In this document: one piece after another, positions 1 through 11,880 of the stretch
Numbering within the stretch: position 1 is the stretch's first letter
How the letters are laid out: the number at the start of each line of letters is the position of its first letter
NCBI GenBank assembly: GCA_910574455.1
Contig: CAJSYZ010000006.1
Span: 531,981-595,980, forward strand
Length of the DNA: 64,000 nt
From: Trichaptum fuscoviolaceum
Lineage: Eukaryota > Basidiomycota > Agaricomycetes > Hymenochaetales > Trichaptaceae
Reading direction: 5' to 3'
The notes under the pieces: generated by a model
Databases searched by the model: none
Told to the model about the DNA's origin: nothing
The model's input: the letters and a program-made list of their open reading frames with translations, nothing else
Position numbers and translations under genes: made by a program

Positions 1-409
1 TCATCGCTTCCTCTACAGATTAATCTGAACCTGACGCGGCGAATGTCTCTGTGCTGATCCTGTATGACGGTCACCCATCATTCCTATCCGAAATAGGTTA
101 AGAAGGTAAAGAATGATGCGATGCTCTTGGCACGGTCAAGTTGCGGTGAAAAACGGGTCTCGCTTCTGTAGTTATCCTTGAAGATCAAAGGTTCTGCACC
201 GCATCCTCGGTATGTTGAATCCTGAAAAGTATTCAAACTCTTCGATTAAGCGACAAATGAACTGCAAATGGCCCCACTTACATCAAATACCCTAAGCACG
301 CGTTTTCTTACCGAGCTCGTTGGGCGCTGTGTGATAAGGTGCTTCTGGTGTATAAATCATTCGAATCTCCGAGCAGATATGCTGGTACTGTCCCGGAAAT
401 CTGACTCGT
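1..409. other. Upstream region of the pheromone receptor gene
   Basis: No convincing coding exon is visible on either strand. The open frames here are short and overlap the first receptor exon out of frame. The stretch probably holds the promoter and 5' leader of the receptor. The neighbour to the left lies outside the window. Confidence 0.4.
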
Positions 410-1825
410 ATGGACCCGACCTATCCTCTCGTTCCGATTGCGAATTTCATTTCATTCTTCCTGGTCGTGCTTGCTCTTCTTGTCACCGCCGGCCGACCAT
501 GGAATATCGGAGTGTGCATGTTTGCGATATGGACCGCTCTTTCCTGCGCAATCACTGCAGTCAACACGATCGTTTGGAAAGATAACTTTGACATCGTGGC
601 ACCTGTGTGGTGTGATATCAGTGAGTGATTAAGTTGTATCTCAGCGCGATACGCTATTTATCATCTCTGACGACACAGCTAGCCACTTTGTCGTCGGCTT
701 CAATGTAGCCATCCCAGCATGTTCACTTGTCATTACGAGGCGGATCTCAGAGATCACGCGTCTCCGAAGCTTGGTAGAGAAAAAACAGGTTTGTGTTCAT
801 TTACGTAGTATACGCTTTATTGAGCGCTTTCGTTACACGATATCAGCGCCGTCGTGAGGATATTCTAGATCTGGTTATATGCATTGGTATACCTATTCTA
901 CTTATGGTTGACTGTACGTGTGCTCTCCGCATTCTTACAGGATGTTGTTGCAAATGTAACGTCTACTTGCAGACTACGTCGTACAGGGCTCACGCTTTCA
1001 AATTTTGGAAGAGTTTGGGTGTGCACCAGCACCTATAGGGTCTGGAGTGGAGATATTGTTGGAGCAGGTGTGGTATGTCGGTATACCTTTGATCTCAACC
1101 GTCTTGTATCTCCGTGAGTGGTCTTCGTATAATCTACATTCAGATCACCGCTGAAGCTGTCTGAAGCGAAAATTGTATGGCATTTCTATTATCAGCGCCG
1201 GGAGATGAACGAATTTTTATCGAGCAGTGGATCCATGAGCCATAATACATACCTGCGAATTCTTGCTCTAGGTTGCCTCGACGTTTTCGTTACCTTACCA
1301 ATCGGAGTTCTGGGTCTCGCTGTTGACGTCAAAGAGAACCGAATCGTATTCTATCAAGGATGGACTACGATTCACTCGTTTTGGGAACCCCAGCAAGTCA
1401 CGAAGGAGATGTGGACTGTTACGCCATTCGGAACATTCGACGTGAAATGGAATGAATGGATCAGTGTTTTCTTCGCGCTCGTCTTCTTTGTTCTCTTCGG
1501 GCTCACATCGGAAGCCCGGGAAAAGTACAAACGCGCATTGCGATTCGTCCTTCGACCCGTCGGTTTAAAACATGTCTCTACAGACACAGTGCTATCGGAT
1601 GTCGTATTCGACACACAACATGTCGGAAATGATGCAATCTCAGTGTCATTCGGGTACGTCTGAGCATAGAAAATTTCCTTTCAGAAGCCAGATTGTTGGA
1701 CTCACACATGTCTCACCAGTGCGTCAACGAGAGTGTCGTCCAACGATGATGTGGAACTCGCTGCTCCTGCAGACCTGGAGGAGGGTAAGGAGAAACCGTC
1801 TGCGACATCATACGGGAAGGACTAG
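410..1825 (+). CDS. STE3: STE3-type pheromone receptor (mating-type B class GPCR)
   Basis: This is a seven-transmembrane receptor for lipopeptide pheromones, which in Agaricomycetes governs mate recognition at the B (P/R) mating-type locus and acts at the plasma membrane through a G protein. Six exons join cleanly: 410-620, 679-788, 847-913, 973-1113, 1167-1653 and 1720-1825, giving 373 codons. The start MDPTYPLVPIANF is the canonical STE3 amino end. The signature NTIVWKDN followed by WCDIST marks the first loop and third helix, and FYYQRREMNEF marks the loop before helix 6. The carboxyl tail is short and acidic (DDVELAAPADLEEG). The donor of exon 4 and acceptor of exon 5 were chosen because they keep the conserved KIVWHFYYQRRE segment in frame. 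No pheromone precursor gene was recognised next to it, so whether it is a mating-type determinant or a non-mating STE3-like receptor is open. Confidence 0.93.
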
Positions 1826-2512
1826 TGATGGTACTCGAGTCCTTCGGCTTATATACTATCTCTAGGAAACCATGTAAATCAATCTATCCTGTGCTTGAGT
1901 GACGCGCTGATCCTCGAAGCATCGGATACTAATATCGGGTCAACTCTGTGTATGTATTCTATACTCAATTTCATCAAACATCGTTTGATCCGTATGTATC
2001 AAGTTTTTTACGATTTAGCTCTTTGGCTGCTTAAATTCCTGTCTTTCATCACAAAATGCATAAAGGTAATTACAACATCGCAGGGAATAGTAATTTGGGC
2101 ATCACCGTCTGGAAAGAGGATGTATAATCCAGGTGTAGAAAGCAACAAGATGTACAATGCTATAAAGGGTCGAATAGTAGTAATAATAAGGATAATGGAA
2201 GATAGATGAAAATGTTCAAGTCGATACTGTCTGAGCACAAGAACACTTGCTATACTTCAGATATATCTGATAGTACAAAGGCAATGTAGAAAGGAATATG
2301 GGTTGTAGAAAGGAATATGGGTTGTAGAAAGGAATATGGGTCGAAATATGTAGATCATAAAGATAGCATCAAGTGAAGAGCATTGTCATAATAAGGACGC
2401 GAGGGTTCCTCAACTGAATGGGGGAAAACGGGTTGGAGTGAAGGCGAGCGTGAGGATCGATAAAATCAGCTTCCGGGAGTGCCAAGGTGTGTAACTGAAA
2501 ATTTACAAATGG
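1826..2512. other. Receptor 3' flank with a short tandem repeat
   Basis: Non-coding as far as can be seen. The open frames at 1895-2209 (+) and 2008-2238 (-) overlap each other and have no recognisable content. A three-unit tandem repeat lies at 2285-2341. Confidence 0.4.
2285..2341. repeat. 19-bp tandem repeat, three units
   Basis: Three perfect head-to-tail copies of TGTAGAAAGGAATATGGGT. They lie in the 3' flank of the receptor gene and show no coding role. Confidence 0.95.
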
Positions 2513-2890
2513 TTAGCGGTAGAAAAACAGCTTTACAGCACCACGAGCCTTCGGCGATTGCGGTGTAGGAATATTATCGCCGCTGAAATTATCCTCAGGC
2601 AGAGGCGGTGTGCCAGATAAAGCCTTCCACAAGTCGCCGAATTTACTCTCTGAATTCAAGTTGTCTTTTGAGGACTCAGACTTCCCAATATTGGTGAAAT
2701 ACTGGGTGAATCTGTCAATTTGAGAATCGAGGTACACCAGGTCGTCCAGAGGGACAATGGCATTGGGAAACAGTGCCAATTCTGCTGCCAGGATATCCTC
2801 GATTTCTGAGTTGAGGACTCGGACTTGATCGTCTTTTGAAAAGGACTCGAAATTGCCAAAGTCGAAAGACGCGTGGGACTCAGGGTTCAA
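2513..2890 (-). CDS. Small acidic hypothetical protein
   Basis: An uninterrupted 125-codon frame starts MNPESHASFDFGNF and is divergent from the Mis12 gene, 239 bases away. The protein is acidic, with a predicted helical middle (QVRVLNSEIEDILAAELALF) and a polar carboxyl half rich in Ser, Pro and Asp. I do not recognise the family. The amino acid composition is protein-like rather than random, and the antisense frames are broken, which is why it is listed. It may be only one exon of a longer gene, although I found no good partner exon downstream. Confidence 0.45.
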   Translation of the reverse strand: MNPESHASFDFGNFESFSKDDQVRVLNSEIEDILAAELALFPNAIVPLDDLVYLDSQIDRFTQYFTNIGKSESSKDNLNSESKFGDLWKALSGTPPLPEDNFSGDNIPTPQSPKARGAVKLFFYR

Positions 2891-3129
2891 CTATGCTGAC
2901 ATAAGCCTGCCAGTGAGTGAAAAGGGACCCTGTTGCTGTGACATGTTTACGCTTCTTCTGACAAGTCACACCCACTTTCGGACAGACCCTGAGACAACAA
3001 TGGCTGACATAATGTTGGTACAAATAACATCAAAGTTTCACGACGCGTCGCGTCTGCTCCGAGTCAACCAGCACTGCACTTGCTTCTGACAGACTCTTCA
3101 CTCTTCAATACTGTAGCTTTTACATTAGA

Positions 3130-4057
3130 ATGTCTGAAGTACAGCGCCGACAAGACGCTGTCGACACTACCTTAGTACCGGAACTCCTGGGGTTTTCACC
3201 TCAATTATTACTTGACGACATCATCAGTGCAGCTGCCGATGCAATCTTCAAATGTCTCCAGGCCCTCGAAGAATTCATGCAAAATTGGGCGAGCAAACGT
3301 GCAGAGGCAGTTGGGAACGAATGGGATGGCGTTGAAGCCGTCGAACAAGGTCTCGTTGCGTTCTCGACGTTGCTTGAGTTCCACACCGACATCGCATTCG
3401 ACTTCTTCGAGGCTTGGTCACTGCGAAACATATTTGCGGTTCCTCCAGGCGTACCCCTTGTTGCACCACATCATGCGGGAAGGAATCTTCATACTAAGCC
3501 AGAAGAGGAAACGGAGCTGATGACAGAGATAGAAGAGCTAAGACGGAAATTAGAAAATGTGAGTTGTTTTTAATTTGCTTCCGGCTGTTCTAACTCCTCA
3601 AATTCAGCAACGACGGTTGAAACGTATGTACCAGAAAGCGCTCCTTATATCGCGCATAGGCCTGCGACGATCTCAGCGTCGTGTTGAACGATTAGCCTAT
3701 CTTTCCGACCCCTCCACTGTTTCAGCACTGCGTTCACTGCCCTCTCATGTCGTCGAGCTCTTCGAAGATGCCGCTTCTCTACCTCACCTTGACCCCTCGT
3801 CGACGGGTCCACCTCCAAAACCGGACCCAAGCAAGCGTTTATGGGAGACGGGGAAGCCTGGATACGTCAACTGGGCTATTGCGCAGTTGATCGCGAAGGC
3901 GAAGGAACAGGCATCTTCCCCTGGTGGAAGTACAGTTGTGGGCAATGCTCTAGAGCAGGCCGCTTCGGTTGGTCAAACCAAGGACGTCAAGGCTATTGCG
4001 GAAGCGTTGAAAAAGGAGGAAGAACGGATTGATGATGATGGTATGGACGCAAGTTGA
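3130..4057 (+). CDS. MIS12: Mis12/Mtw1 kinetochore complex subunit
   Basis: Mis12 is the founding subunit of the MIND/Mis12 complex that links inner-kinetochore chromatin to the Ndc80 microtubule-binding complex. Two exons (3130-3558 and 3608-4057) separated by a 49-base intron give 292 aa. The family signature sits at residues 18-35 (ELLGFSPQLLLDDIISAA) and is followed by the expected helical head with Trp and Phe positions. A coiled-coil segment spans roughly residues 125-165 (EETELMTEIEELRRKLEN across the intron into QRRLKRMYQKAL). The length is normal for fungal Mtw1 proteins. The tail is acidic (EEERIDDDGMDAS). Confidence 0.9.
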
Positions 4058-4963
4058 ACATGTTATGGTTTCCTTACGACTCTGTATTATCTCGATCTAT
4101 ACTTATTCTGTATACTGCAGATGTAGGATATTATTTTTTGTATTTTAGACTTTGGTAAACGATTGACGTTTCCGTAATCCTCGAGAACCGGTGATAATTT
4201 ATTGCCTATGATATTCGTACAATTTCCTCTCCCCGCCGGCTCATTTATCATGGACCTCCATCATGTTGTCGAATCGTGAAAGACATATGTGAAGATATTG
4301 TGGCCGATCAATTCAAGGTGGCCGCGGTTTTCTTCGTTCAGACAATGCCGATCGTCAGGGCGCTCGGTATTGTGCATTCCTCATCCCACACTAGTCAGTC
4401 AATAACGACTAATCGATCATAGCACAATATTTTCACAGCTCGACTTCTCGACCAAGGCCACTCCTTTAGTCCTCATGGCTATGAAATCAATGGTCTTGTC
4501 TTTCACATGCGACCATGCGTAGCGAGATTCGCCAAGGGTTAAACGAACTACGCAAGCACGGAATATATATAGTGTTTTTCACAGCAAAAGGTCGCAAATC
4601 TTATCTAACGCCCCCTGCTTCTTTAGTTATCTTACAGACGATTTCTGACCACAGATAAGCTGATAGACGACACACAGCAAGATGCATATACTTTTAAGGG
4701 ATACATATCCCATAACGTCTATGGCACAGCGATACAATTTTAACCAGAGAACTGTCGCTTCTAGGCTTGCGACGATAGACTGCAATAGGTATGCTATCAT
4801 TTCACCTCGATATAAAGTAGAGTTAGTTCGACTGCAGGCTACAACATTTCCCCTATAATCACCGTAGAAGACCCGGAAGAATAAAACGAACAAATAAAGA
4901 TATGAGTTCAACCGCGAAAGTCATGCGTCCGACGACGGACGCGGCGATCATCGGACGGCTCAT
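4058..4963. other. Intergenic region between convergent genes
   Basis: No supported gene. The 94-codon open frame on the minus strand at 4627-4911 lies downstream of the DUF6533 stop codon and has no recognisable content. The stretch probably holds 3' UTR and termination sequence of the Mis12 gene and the convergent membrane protein gene. Confidence 0.4.
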
Positions 4964-6769
4964 TTACTGCGCTTCCCAAGTCACTACCGAAACATTGTTC
5001 GTTGGCTTCCCGGCCGGACGTTTCTGTTTGTGTACACTTTCCGCCTCACTTGGGGGAGGGGAAGGTTTCGAGGCCGTGGCACCGTAAGGTCGCAGGTCGT
5101 CCATAGTAATCTCGACATTCTTATCTACACGGATGCCAAGCTCGACTGTGTCTATCTTGGAGTCGTATCCTACGACACTTCGGCGCGAAAATGAACGGAA
5201 GATACCGCTGCGGGCTCCACCCCGCGTGAAGGGCAGGGTGGGTTGCCGAGAGGACCGTGAACGTTCCCGGGAGGAGCGCTCGTACGCAGTATCTTTAAGC
5301 TCGATGAGAACAAATTGTTGTGAATGTGAGAATATACTCTTATACCTGAGAGGTTAAGGATGAATTTCTGGCTGAAAATCATTGTGATGGCTTGGCCGAG
5401 CGTCGTCGCTGAGGACTGGACTCATGCCCAGTGAGTAGGAGCTAAGTAGAAACAATATATATCTTACCTGTATAGCTAGATTGTTGTTCTGAAAAAGGAT
5501 GACATTCAAAACATTGAAAGCTGAAAATCATGTCAGTAAGTCTATAAAGGCAGAAGAAAGAGACGACTGACATGTTAAAGCCAAGAAATATAGGACACCC
5601 TCCTCCAACATCATACGTGTTAAGCTCGTCATCCTAAATTAAATAGTTAGAAAGTTCTGTTTGTGAAGTGATAGTGTCGCTCACATTGTTACACTCTTAG
5701 CTGAGCTGAACAAAAACCAAGTGGCGATACTCATAGCTACTGCATCAAATATCCTTTCACAGCATAAGATGTGGCACACAGTATGATGAATGGCGAACTT
5801 ACATTGCTGCGAGGTAATGTAACCAAGCGAGTTTAGCCCCAGGGAGGTTCCCAGATGTACAGCTAAGATTAGCGAGGTTAGATGACTGTCAATCCCATGC
5901 AGTTTTTCGACCGTACTTATGCTAAAGGCGGTTAAAGGGCGATATGAGCTAATGAAAAGGAAACGCTTTACATCACACGTACTTCAGAATTCTGAGACAC
6001 TGAAAACGGGGTATTCCATCAGCGAGATGCGTGCTTAGGGAGCGTAGCAAGTTAATTACCGACTCGACGAACAACATTCCCCATAAGCTCGGGCTGGGAG
6101 TGGGACCATGAGTATGAGTTACTAGCCAAAGCTCGCAAGTACTCACAACCAACGCGATGAAGAATAGTACAAGAAGTGACCAAAATACCCATCGTGACTT
6201 ACGCGCAACGGCATATGTTCTGAAAGCAAGTTTGAGCATCTCCAATTTTAACCATCTATCTTAAATACCTGATGGATATGATAACTTGCGAGACCAATGT
6301 CGCTATCACTGTGTAGCGGAGAACTTGTTACACGAGAAAATAATATGATATGAACCTTTGTGCAGACACTCACATTTTAGAACAGGGGCCACAAGATAGA
6401 AATGTTTACATGCCCGCGGAGAAAAGCCAGTGCCGAAGAATCCGACATTACTCGTAATCAAAGCTGCAACGCTTATATACCGGATGAGGACGAAAAGAAC
6501 GCAAGCTTTACTGCAACGGCAATCAGCAAGACGGCGACAGTGGTGAGTGACGGCGGTGAAGATTTAGCACATTTAGACTCACCTAAGACGAGTGAGAGAT
6601 GATTGTTGGGAGTACAGTCTGAGCTCCCCTGGAATAGTCTGTACAAAGCTTGGAGCTCATTAGTAGCAGGCTCGGACAACCCATTGCTTGATCACTCGAC
6701 TTACTCGAAAAGTGCGATAGCTAGAGAGGAAACGCGTAGATACGCCGCCACCTCAGCGTTCGATACCAT
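4964..6769 (-). CDS. DUF6533-type multi-pass membrane protein
   Basis: This belongs to the large Agaricomycete family of seven-helix membrane proteins that begin with a DUF6533 domain; their function is unknown. The first exons join in frame: 6705-6769, 6583-6648, 6374-6510 and 6269-6308, then an exon starting at 6219. They give MVSNAEVAAYLRVSSLAIAL at the start, then ELRLYSQQSSLTR and KACVLFVLIRYISVAAL. The usual landmarks follow: NVGFFGTGFSPRACKHFYL, VIISIRTYAVARKSRWVFW and a cysteine-containing helix ending VVSTCELWL. The last exon encodes a basic Ser/Arg-rich cytosolic stretch and an acidic tail ending at the TAA at 4964-4966. Exons between about 5300 and 6150 were not resolved base by base. 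Family assignment is firmer than the exact exon list. Confidence 0.75.
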
Positions 6770-8962
6770 GGCTGAAGCTGACGTCAGGCCACGCCAGCGT
6801 GAAATGTCTCGACGTCTGGAGCGAAACCTGATTCTGCTCTGGTCCTGATTGGCAGAAACGACGTGCTCCGGGTGAAGGGATAGGGGATGTGAACGCTCTG
6901 ACCCTCTGAGCACTTTATAATAAGTACCCTTCCCGCATCTCAATGACAAGCCCACCGCGGCAGGAGTGCGACATGTATAAGGCACACACGCTTAGTTGTG
7001 TTACGGTAGGGTCGAGTTCCGGAAGGAAAGGTCGGCTATGTGAGAGGGACTTTTCGTAATAGGTATATTTGAAGAAAGCCCGTTGCAGCATTTCGGAGCC
7101 CACTAACACCGCAAGCTCAGATTGAAATCTGATAGGTTCTCCCAGATGCTTGTCCACCTGCACCATCACAGTAAGTTGGACTATGCTCCATGCAATCCTT
7201 TCCACGGTCATTCAAATGCAATGTCGCTTCCGTCTGGGATAAAATTTTGAGTTTGCCGATCATGAGAAGAGGTCTCGTCAATAGACTTCGCTGGGGAAGA
7301 TTGACACATGGGAATCCTATCCATTACATCGGCTGAAAAATAAGTGAAAGTAAGACTGAAAACCATATACCACTCGAAGTCGTGATGCGCATTGGCAATA
7401 AAGCAAATTCATAGAACTTCAGATGTTGTCGGCTTCATCGTCAATGGGTGACATGGCATTCGGTTCACTTCCTATTCAAGGGAATTGTCAGAGTTACGGA
7501 ATCGGAGCTCCCACGTTCAGGTCTGTAGTGAATTCTGCAAAAATACTCACGTGAAGACGGATAGCCTGAGATGCACATTCAAGTTATCGCTAAGGCGACC
7601 TTCTGATCAAACGCACATTTAAATCTCTGCATTCCAAGTGCAAAACTCCGCAACTTTACGAAAGTACGGCCTTCCGCGGTCTGCTGTGCCTTCGTCAGGG
7701 GATTGCGCACCGTTCGGAGAGAGGCGGCCATCTGAACTTCAGTTAAGTGAAGCATATTATTAGCGTTACCGAGACGAGTATCGATACAAAAAGAATATTA
7801 CCGACATACCGCACGATTCGTTGGTGCAAATGATAATAGGTCAGAAGGAGCCTGTACCAATTCCGATTTTTTTTTCGGATTTTCGGGTTATGATGCCAAG
7901 GCGAGCCGCACAGTAGTGAGTTATGAGGAATTTATTGATGTGGCGTCCATATGTAGGTGAGTCAAGAGCAGTTGGCAGCGGCGTCAACACAATACGTCAC
8001 GGTAAAGCTATAGGAACGAAGATATGTCCAGGAGTGGCCGCCCTTGATTCCCTGATAGTGATTATGCGACAGAACACTTTCCGGTGACAGTGAAATGATA
8101 CAAGGGGATCCGTCCGAGTCTCTGTTTCTCGTATTGGTTGACTTACGAGTCACAGAATAATAACACCGTGTGATTCTATGAGCCCAGCTCATTGAGTTGC
8201 GCACTAAATGTGCGGTAATTAGAAGGCCATAAACTGTTGGGAACTTGAAAATCAAGATTGGCACTGGCATGTCTGTGCGGCATAAGCCCAGTGGTAAAAA
8301 TTACTGTATAAACCCATGAAGGTACAGATTAGCAACACATCTATGGTCTGATACGCGATTCAACGTACCTGGGCCTTTTTTCACCTCAAGCGCTTTGCCA
8401 AAGCGATAATTCTATCCATTTCTATCCATTCGCAAGGAGATTTGCAGAAGTATGTAAGTAATTTATCGTTGAAATGAGCACGTAAGTTGCTCACAAGACT
8501 GTGGTCCGATCTGGCACTTCTCCATGCCATGAGTGTCTGGCCTAGGTCCAGGAGGAAGAATCCTAGCGGTCGCAAGCGCCATCATTGGTCGAGTTCCATC
8601 CTGATCCGAGATTTGCCATATTTTCATGTTGAAGCGGAGACGTTCAGGAGACAAAGGAGATGGCTCCAGAACCGATGAAATTCAAGTTGAAAACGGAGGC
8701 TGTTCTGTCGACACCCTAAAAAAGTTCGCTCTGCAAGACCCTCGGTCAAGCCTTTTGGTGGCTTGTCTGCAGCGATGAAAAGGAGAAACCAGTAAAGCAA
8801 GTCCTACGAACAGTCAATATAACATTGTCAGAACGTGGGGACAAGTAAAGTAATAGTTCGCGGACAATTTAAGTTCAGATAGCTGTGTTGTCTCACGATC
8901 ACAATTCAATTTTATTAAAGCTCTACAATATTATATTTTGTAAAGACCAAATCAATCATCAA
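6770..8962. other. 2.2-kb region without a confident gene
   Basis: Several 60 to 100 codon frames occur (6915-7211 -, 7962-8270 -, 8381-8575 -), but none joins to a recognisable protein. The frame at 7962-8270 has one hydrophobic stretch (FPTVYGLLITAHLV) that could be a remnant of another multi-pass membrane protein. This may be a decayed gene or plain intergenic DNA. Confidence 0.35.
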
Positions 8963-9046
8963 GGTACTATAGTGTAGTGGTTATCACTCAGGATTTTGAC
9001 TTAACAGTTGCTTTCCTGGAACCCAGGTTCGAACCCTGGTAGTACC
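8963..9046 (+). tRNA. tRNA-Gln (anticodon UUG) with intron
   Basis: The acceptor stem GGTACTA pairs with TAGTACC over 7 bp, and the T arm is CCAGG-TTCGAAC-CCTGG. The anticodon stem CAGGA pairs with TCCTG, and the loop reads TTTTGA before an intron of about 13 bases placed after position 37, the standard site. The anticodon is therefore TTG, reading CAA glutamine codons. A T-rich tract follows a few dozen bases downstream, as expected for an RNA polymerase III terminator. Confidence 0.9.
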
Positions 9047-9218
9047 TATCCGAACATCAGATATTTTGCAAATTGCCCCACTGATCGTTTCATTCGGTGT
9101 TTAAATTTTTTAATTTTTGTCCTTGAACCCTCGATCGCGATAGATTGCACGTTGGTTTGGCGTAATGAAGAAATATATTTCATAGATTGGCTTTTACAGT
9201 ACAATTGCTCATGCTCTA

Positions 9219-11256
9219 CTATGTATGTATGACATCTTTCAGTTGTGTTTTAGGAATAGCTGCTGGGAAAGCGAGCCGTTTCAATCGATTATGTGTTGCT
9301 TGCTCGTATGCAAACGCAAAACTGATTAATTTGAACTCGCTGAATGCAGTGCCCATGAACGCGATCCCAAACGGAATTCCGGGAGCATTCGCTATGGTCG
9401 GATTTGCAGGAGAAACGGTATGATTATCTGGCTGGAAACCTAAAGGTACTGAATAAGGCAAAGGAGACGATGAGCATCATCTGGTCGATGAAGAAGAGCC
9501 AAGTTAGTACCTGTGACAACCGGATATCCAGCAATCGCAGCAGGCCCAGCGGTGAAACCGTTGGTCGGCAATAGAATCGCGTCCAGATTGAACTGCTTCA
9601 GTGTACCGTCAATTCCCCTGGTCCGACCCAAGTCCTCATCTGCTGCAAGGGCTGCAAAGTAGGCGTCGTCCACTGTGGAATTCTCTGACGCGATGAACCT
9701 GGATGCAGTTGGCTTAGTGAGTGGTAAGATGCTCACTAGCTAATCGAAACGTACTGGGATTGGTCAGCGTAGAAAGGTGGGATGAGCTCCTCGTCTGCAT
9801 GATCAATGTTGAACTGAATGAGGTCAGCCAGGTTCTTCACGCCCGTTGGAACCTTCACGAGGCCGGCGATGTAGTTGTTGACATCGACCTAGACAAATGA
9901 AGGTCGGAACCGATGTATCGTGTGCATGTAAAGTACCATCTTACTTTGAAGTCTGTTGTTAGCACAATTGATTCATTCCCGCTCTGCCTTATCTCGGTTG
10001 CATCAGGAAACTCCGCTGGGTCCACTGCATAGTCGGTCAGCATTTAATCATGTTACATATCCGAATGTAAGTTGATACTTACCAATCGTTGCTCCCAGAC
10101 CTTTGATGATTTCAACCGACGCGTTGAAAGCAGCGAGGATGTTGGGATCAGAGCCCTGGAAAAGCCTCGGGATTCCCAAGCGCGCGCCTTTCAATGCATC
10201 TTTGTTGAGAGCTTTCATATAGTCTGGGACTTCCGCTGGCTGAGCCAAGGTAAAGTTGTCTAGAGGATCTCTTCCCGCGATCACGGACAATATCGCGGCA
10301 GCATCTGCGACTGACCGTGTCATTGGTCCAACGGTGTCTTGATGAGAAGAAATAGGGACGACTAGAGTAGAACCCTTATTGTTTCAGAGTATCGAAGAAG
10401 ACATGTTTGGAAACGTACCTCCAGCTCTGGACGTTAGTCCGACGGTCGGTTTAATCCCAACCAAGTTATTCTTGCTGCTCGGGCTCAAGATCGACCCATC
10501 CGTCTCACTTCCCAGAGCTCCGGCAGCAAGGCCTATCGCGGAGCTGACTCCACTCCCGGAGCTCGAGCCCGACGGATCTGCATTTGGGAAGTACGGGTTC
10601 GTTGCCTGTCCTCCGCGTCCAGAGAATCCAGAAGGCACGTTTCCGCGAAAGTTTGCCCATTCACTAAGACTCGCCTTTCCAAGAAGAATCGCACCAGATT
10701 TCCGCAGCTTCGCAGCGACTGTAGCGTCACGCGGAACGACAGAGCCAAGAAGGGCGAAAGATCCGGCTGTGGTGTTCATGCCTACACTCGCAAAGGTCCG
10801 TGAAATTAGACGAGGCTGGTAATCAACTTTCATTCGTACCTTCGCTATGAAGAGTAGCAATATTGTCCTTCAGAATAATCGGTATTCCATGAAGCGCACT
10901 GCGGGGACCCGTGATACGCCGTTCCACATCTAATTCAAGCGCCTGCGAGATGGCACTGGGGTTCGTCTCGATGACGGCGTGAAGATTGGCTCCCTGGTGG
11001 TTGACCTCTTCAATCCTAGCAAAGTATGCCTGTTCATCACTAAGCAAGACATGTCGGTCTCCGTCGTATATGGGGTGCTCACCTTCACAAGATCTACACT
11101 CGTAAAGTGTCCTTTTTGTAGGCCATCTTGCAGCTCTGCAATCGACGCCTCATACAAATCTGGGAGTTCGGCGGTGTCGGGTCCACTAATGGCAAATACG
11201 CGTTCCACAGTACAGAAAGCGAGAATTAAGTACAGGAGACTGGTGAATGCAAGCAT
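9219..11256 (-). CDS. Secreted amidase (amidase signature family)
   Basis: Amidase-signature enzymes hydrolyse carboxamide bonds with a Ser-cisSer-Lys triad. Eight exons join in frame: 11083-11256, 10840-11029, 10419-10781, 10083-10361, 9945-10024, 9755-9888, 9511-9698 and 9219-9448, giving 545 aa. The catalytic Lys lies in LHGIPIILKDNIAT. The Gly/Ser-rich signature follows (DPSGSSSGSGVSSAIGLAAG, then GSETDGSI), which supplies both serines. The substrate-side segment AILLPTNG and a conserved carboxyl end (PGIPFGIAFMGTAFSE) are present. A signal peptide is likely at the chosen start (MLAFTSLLYLILAFCTVERV). The frame stays open upstream to an ATG at 11331, so a longer, membrane-anchored form cannot be excluded. 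The exact amide substrate cannot be told. Confidence 0.93.
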
Positions 11257-11880
11257 TTTATAGAGAGCTGACCTGAAGACACCCGCTTGCGACGGGTCCT
11301 CTTTATGAGCCAGCTCGGATTTGTCCCCCATGCCAGAGACGGTGTTTGTAGCTCCTCAACAAAGCAGGATGCGCAAAGATACTGAATCTTCAAGAAGAGA
11401 TAAGGCGTTTTGGCATATGGACGAATTGGCACCAGTACATCTAGATCTACAGTCTTCTGACCTTCATCCAATAGGTTTTGACGGAAGCCAGGCAGCCCTC
11501 ACGAACGTACCGTGCGTTTGCCTTCGAATATATATGTAGCCCTATGAATGTAGCCGAGAAGAGAGGAAAGACTCGCAGGGGCTGAATTATTCTTGTCTTT
11601 CTTGAGAGAGTTGCGGCCCGAGCCAGAGTCGACTACCTTAGCGCCATCCTCAACACATTCATCCCACAGGGTTCTTCAGAAATAAAGAGAACAAAGCAGG
11701 ATACTGGTGGTGGATGAGCAGCTGCTGGACGTCCAGTAACGATCGCTAAAGAAGAGGTCATTACCAGTGGCACAGCTCGAAATTGTTAACTTTTACTCTT
11801 ACTCTTTGCGGTCACCATCTTTTGCTGGAATCTACCCTTCGCAAACTTATATATCCTTCAACTCAATACGAAGTTATAAT
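11257..11880. other. Divergent intergenic region, amidase and NOSIP-like genes
   Basis: This stretch separates the start of the amidase from the start of the NOSIP-like gene and presumably holds both promoters. No RNA gene or further coding exon was recognised. Confidence 0.4.

Noticed and set aside
4475..4522. Short frame ending Cys-Asp-His-Ala, considered as a pheromone precursor with a CaaX box
   Set aside because: Only 15 residues long, the residues after Cys are not aliphatic, and there is no typical precursor start or Glu-Arg processing site.
6915..8654. A second multi-pass membrane protein gene on the minus strand
   Set aside because: Only isolated hydrophobic stretches were seen; exons could not be joined and no family landmark is present.
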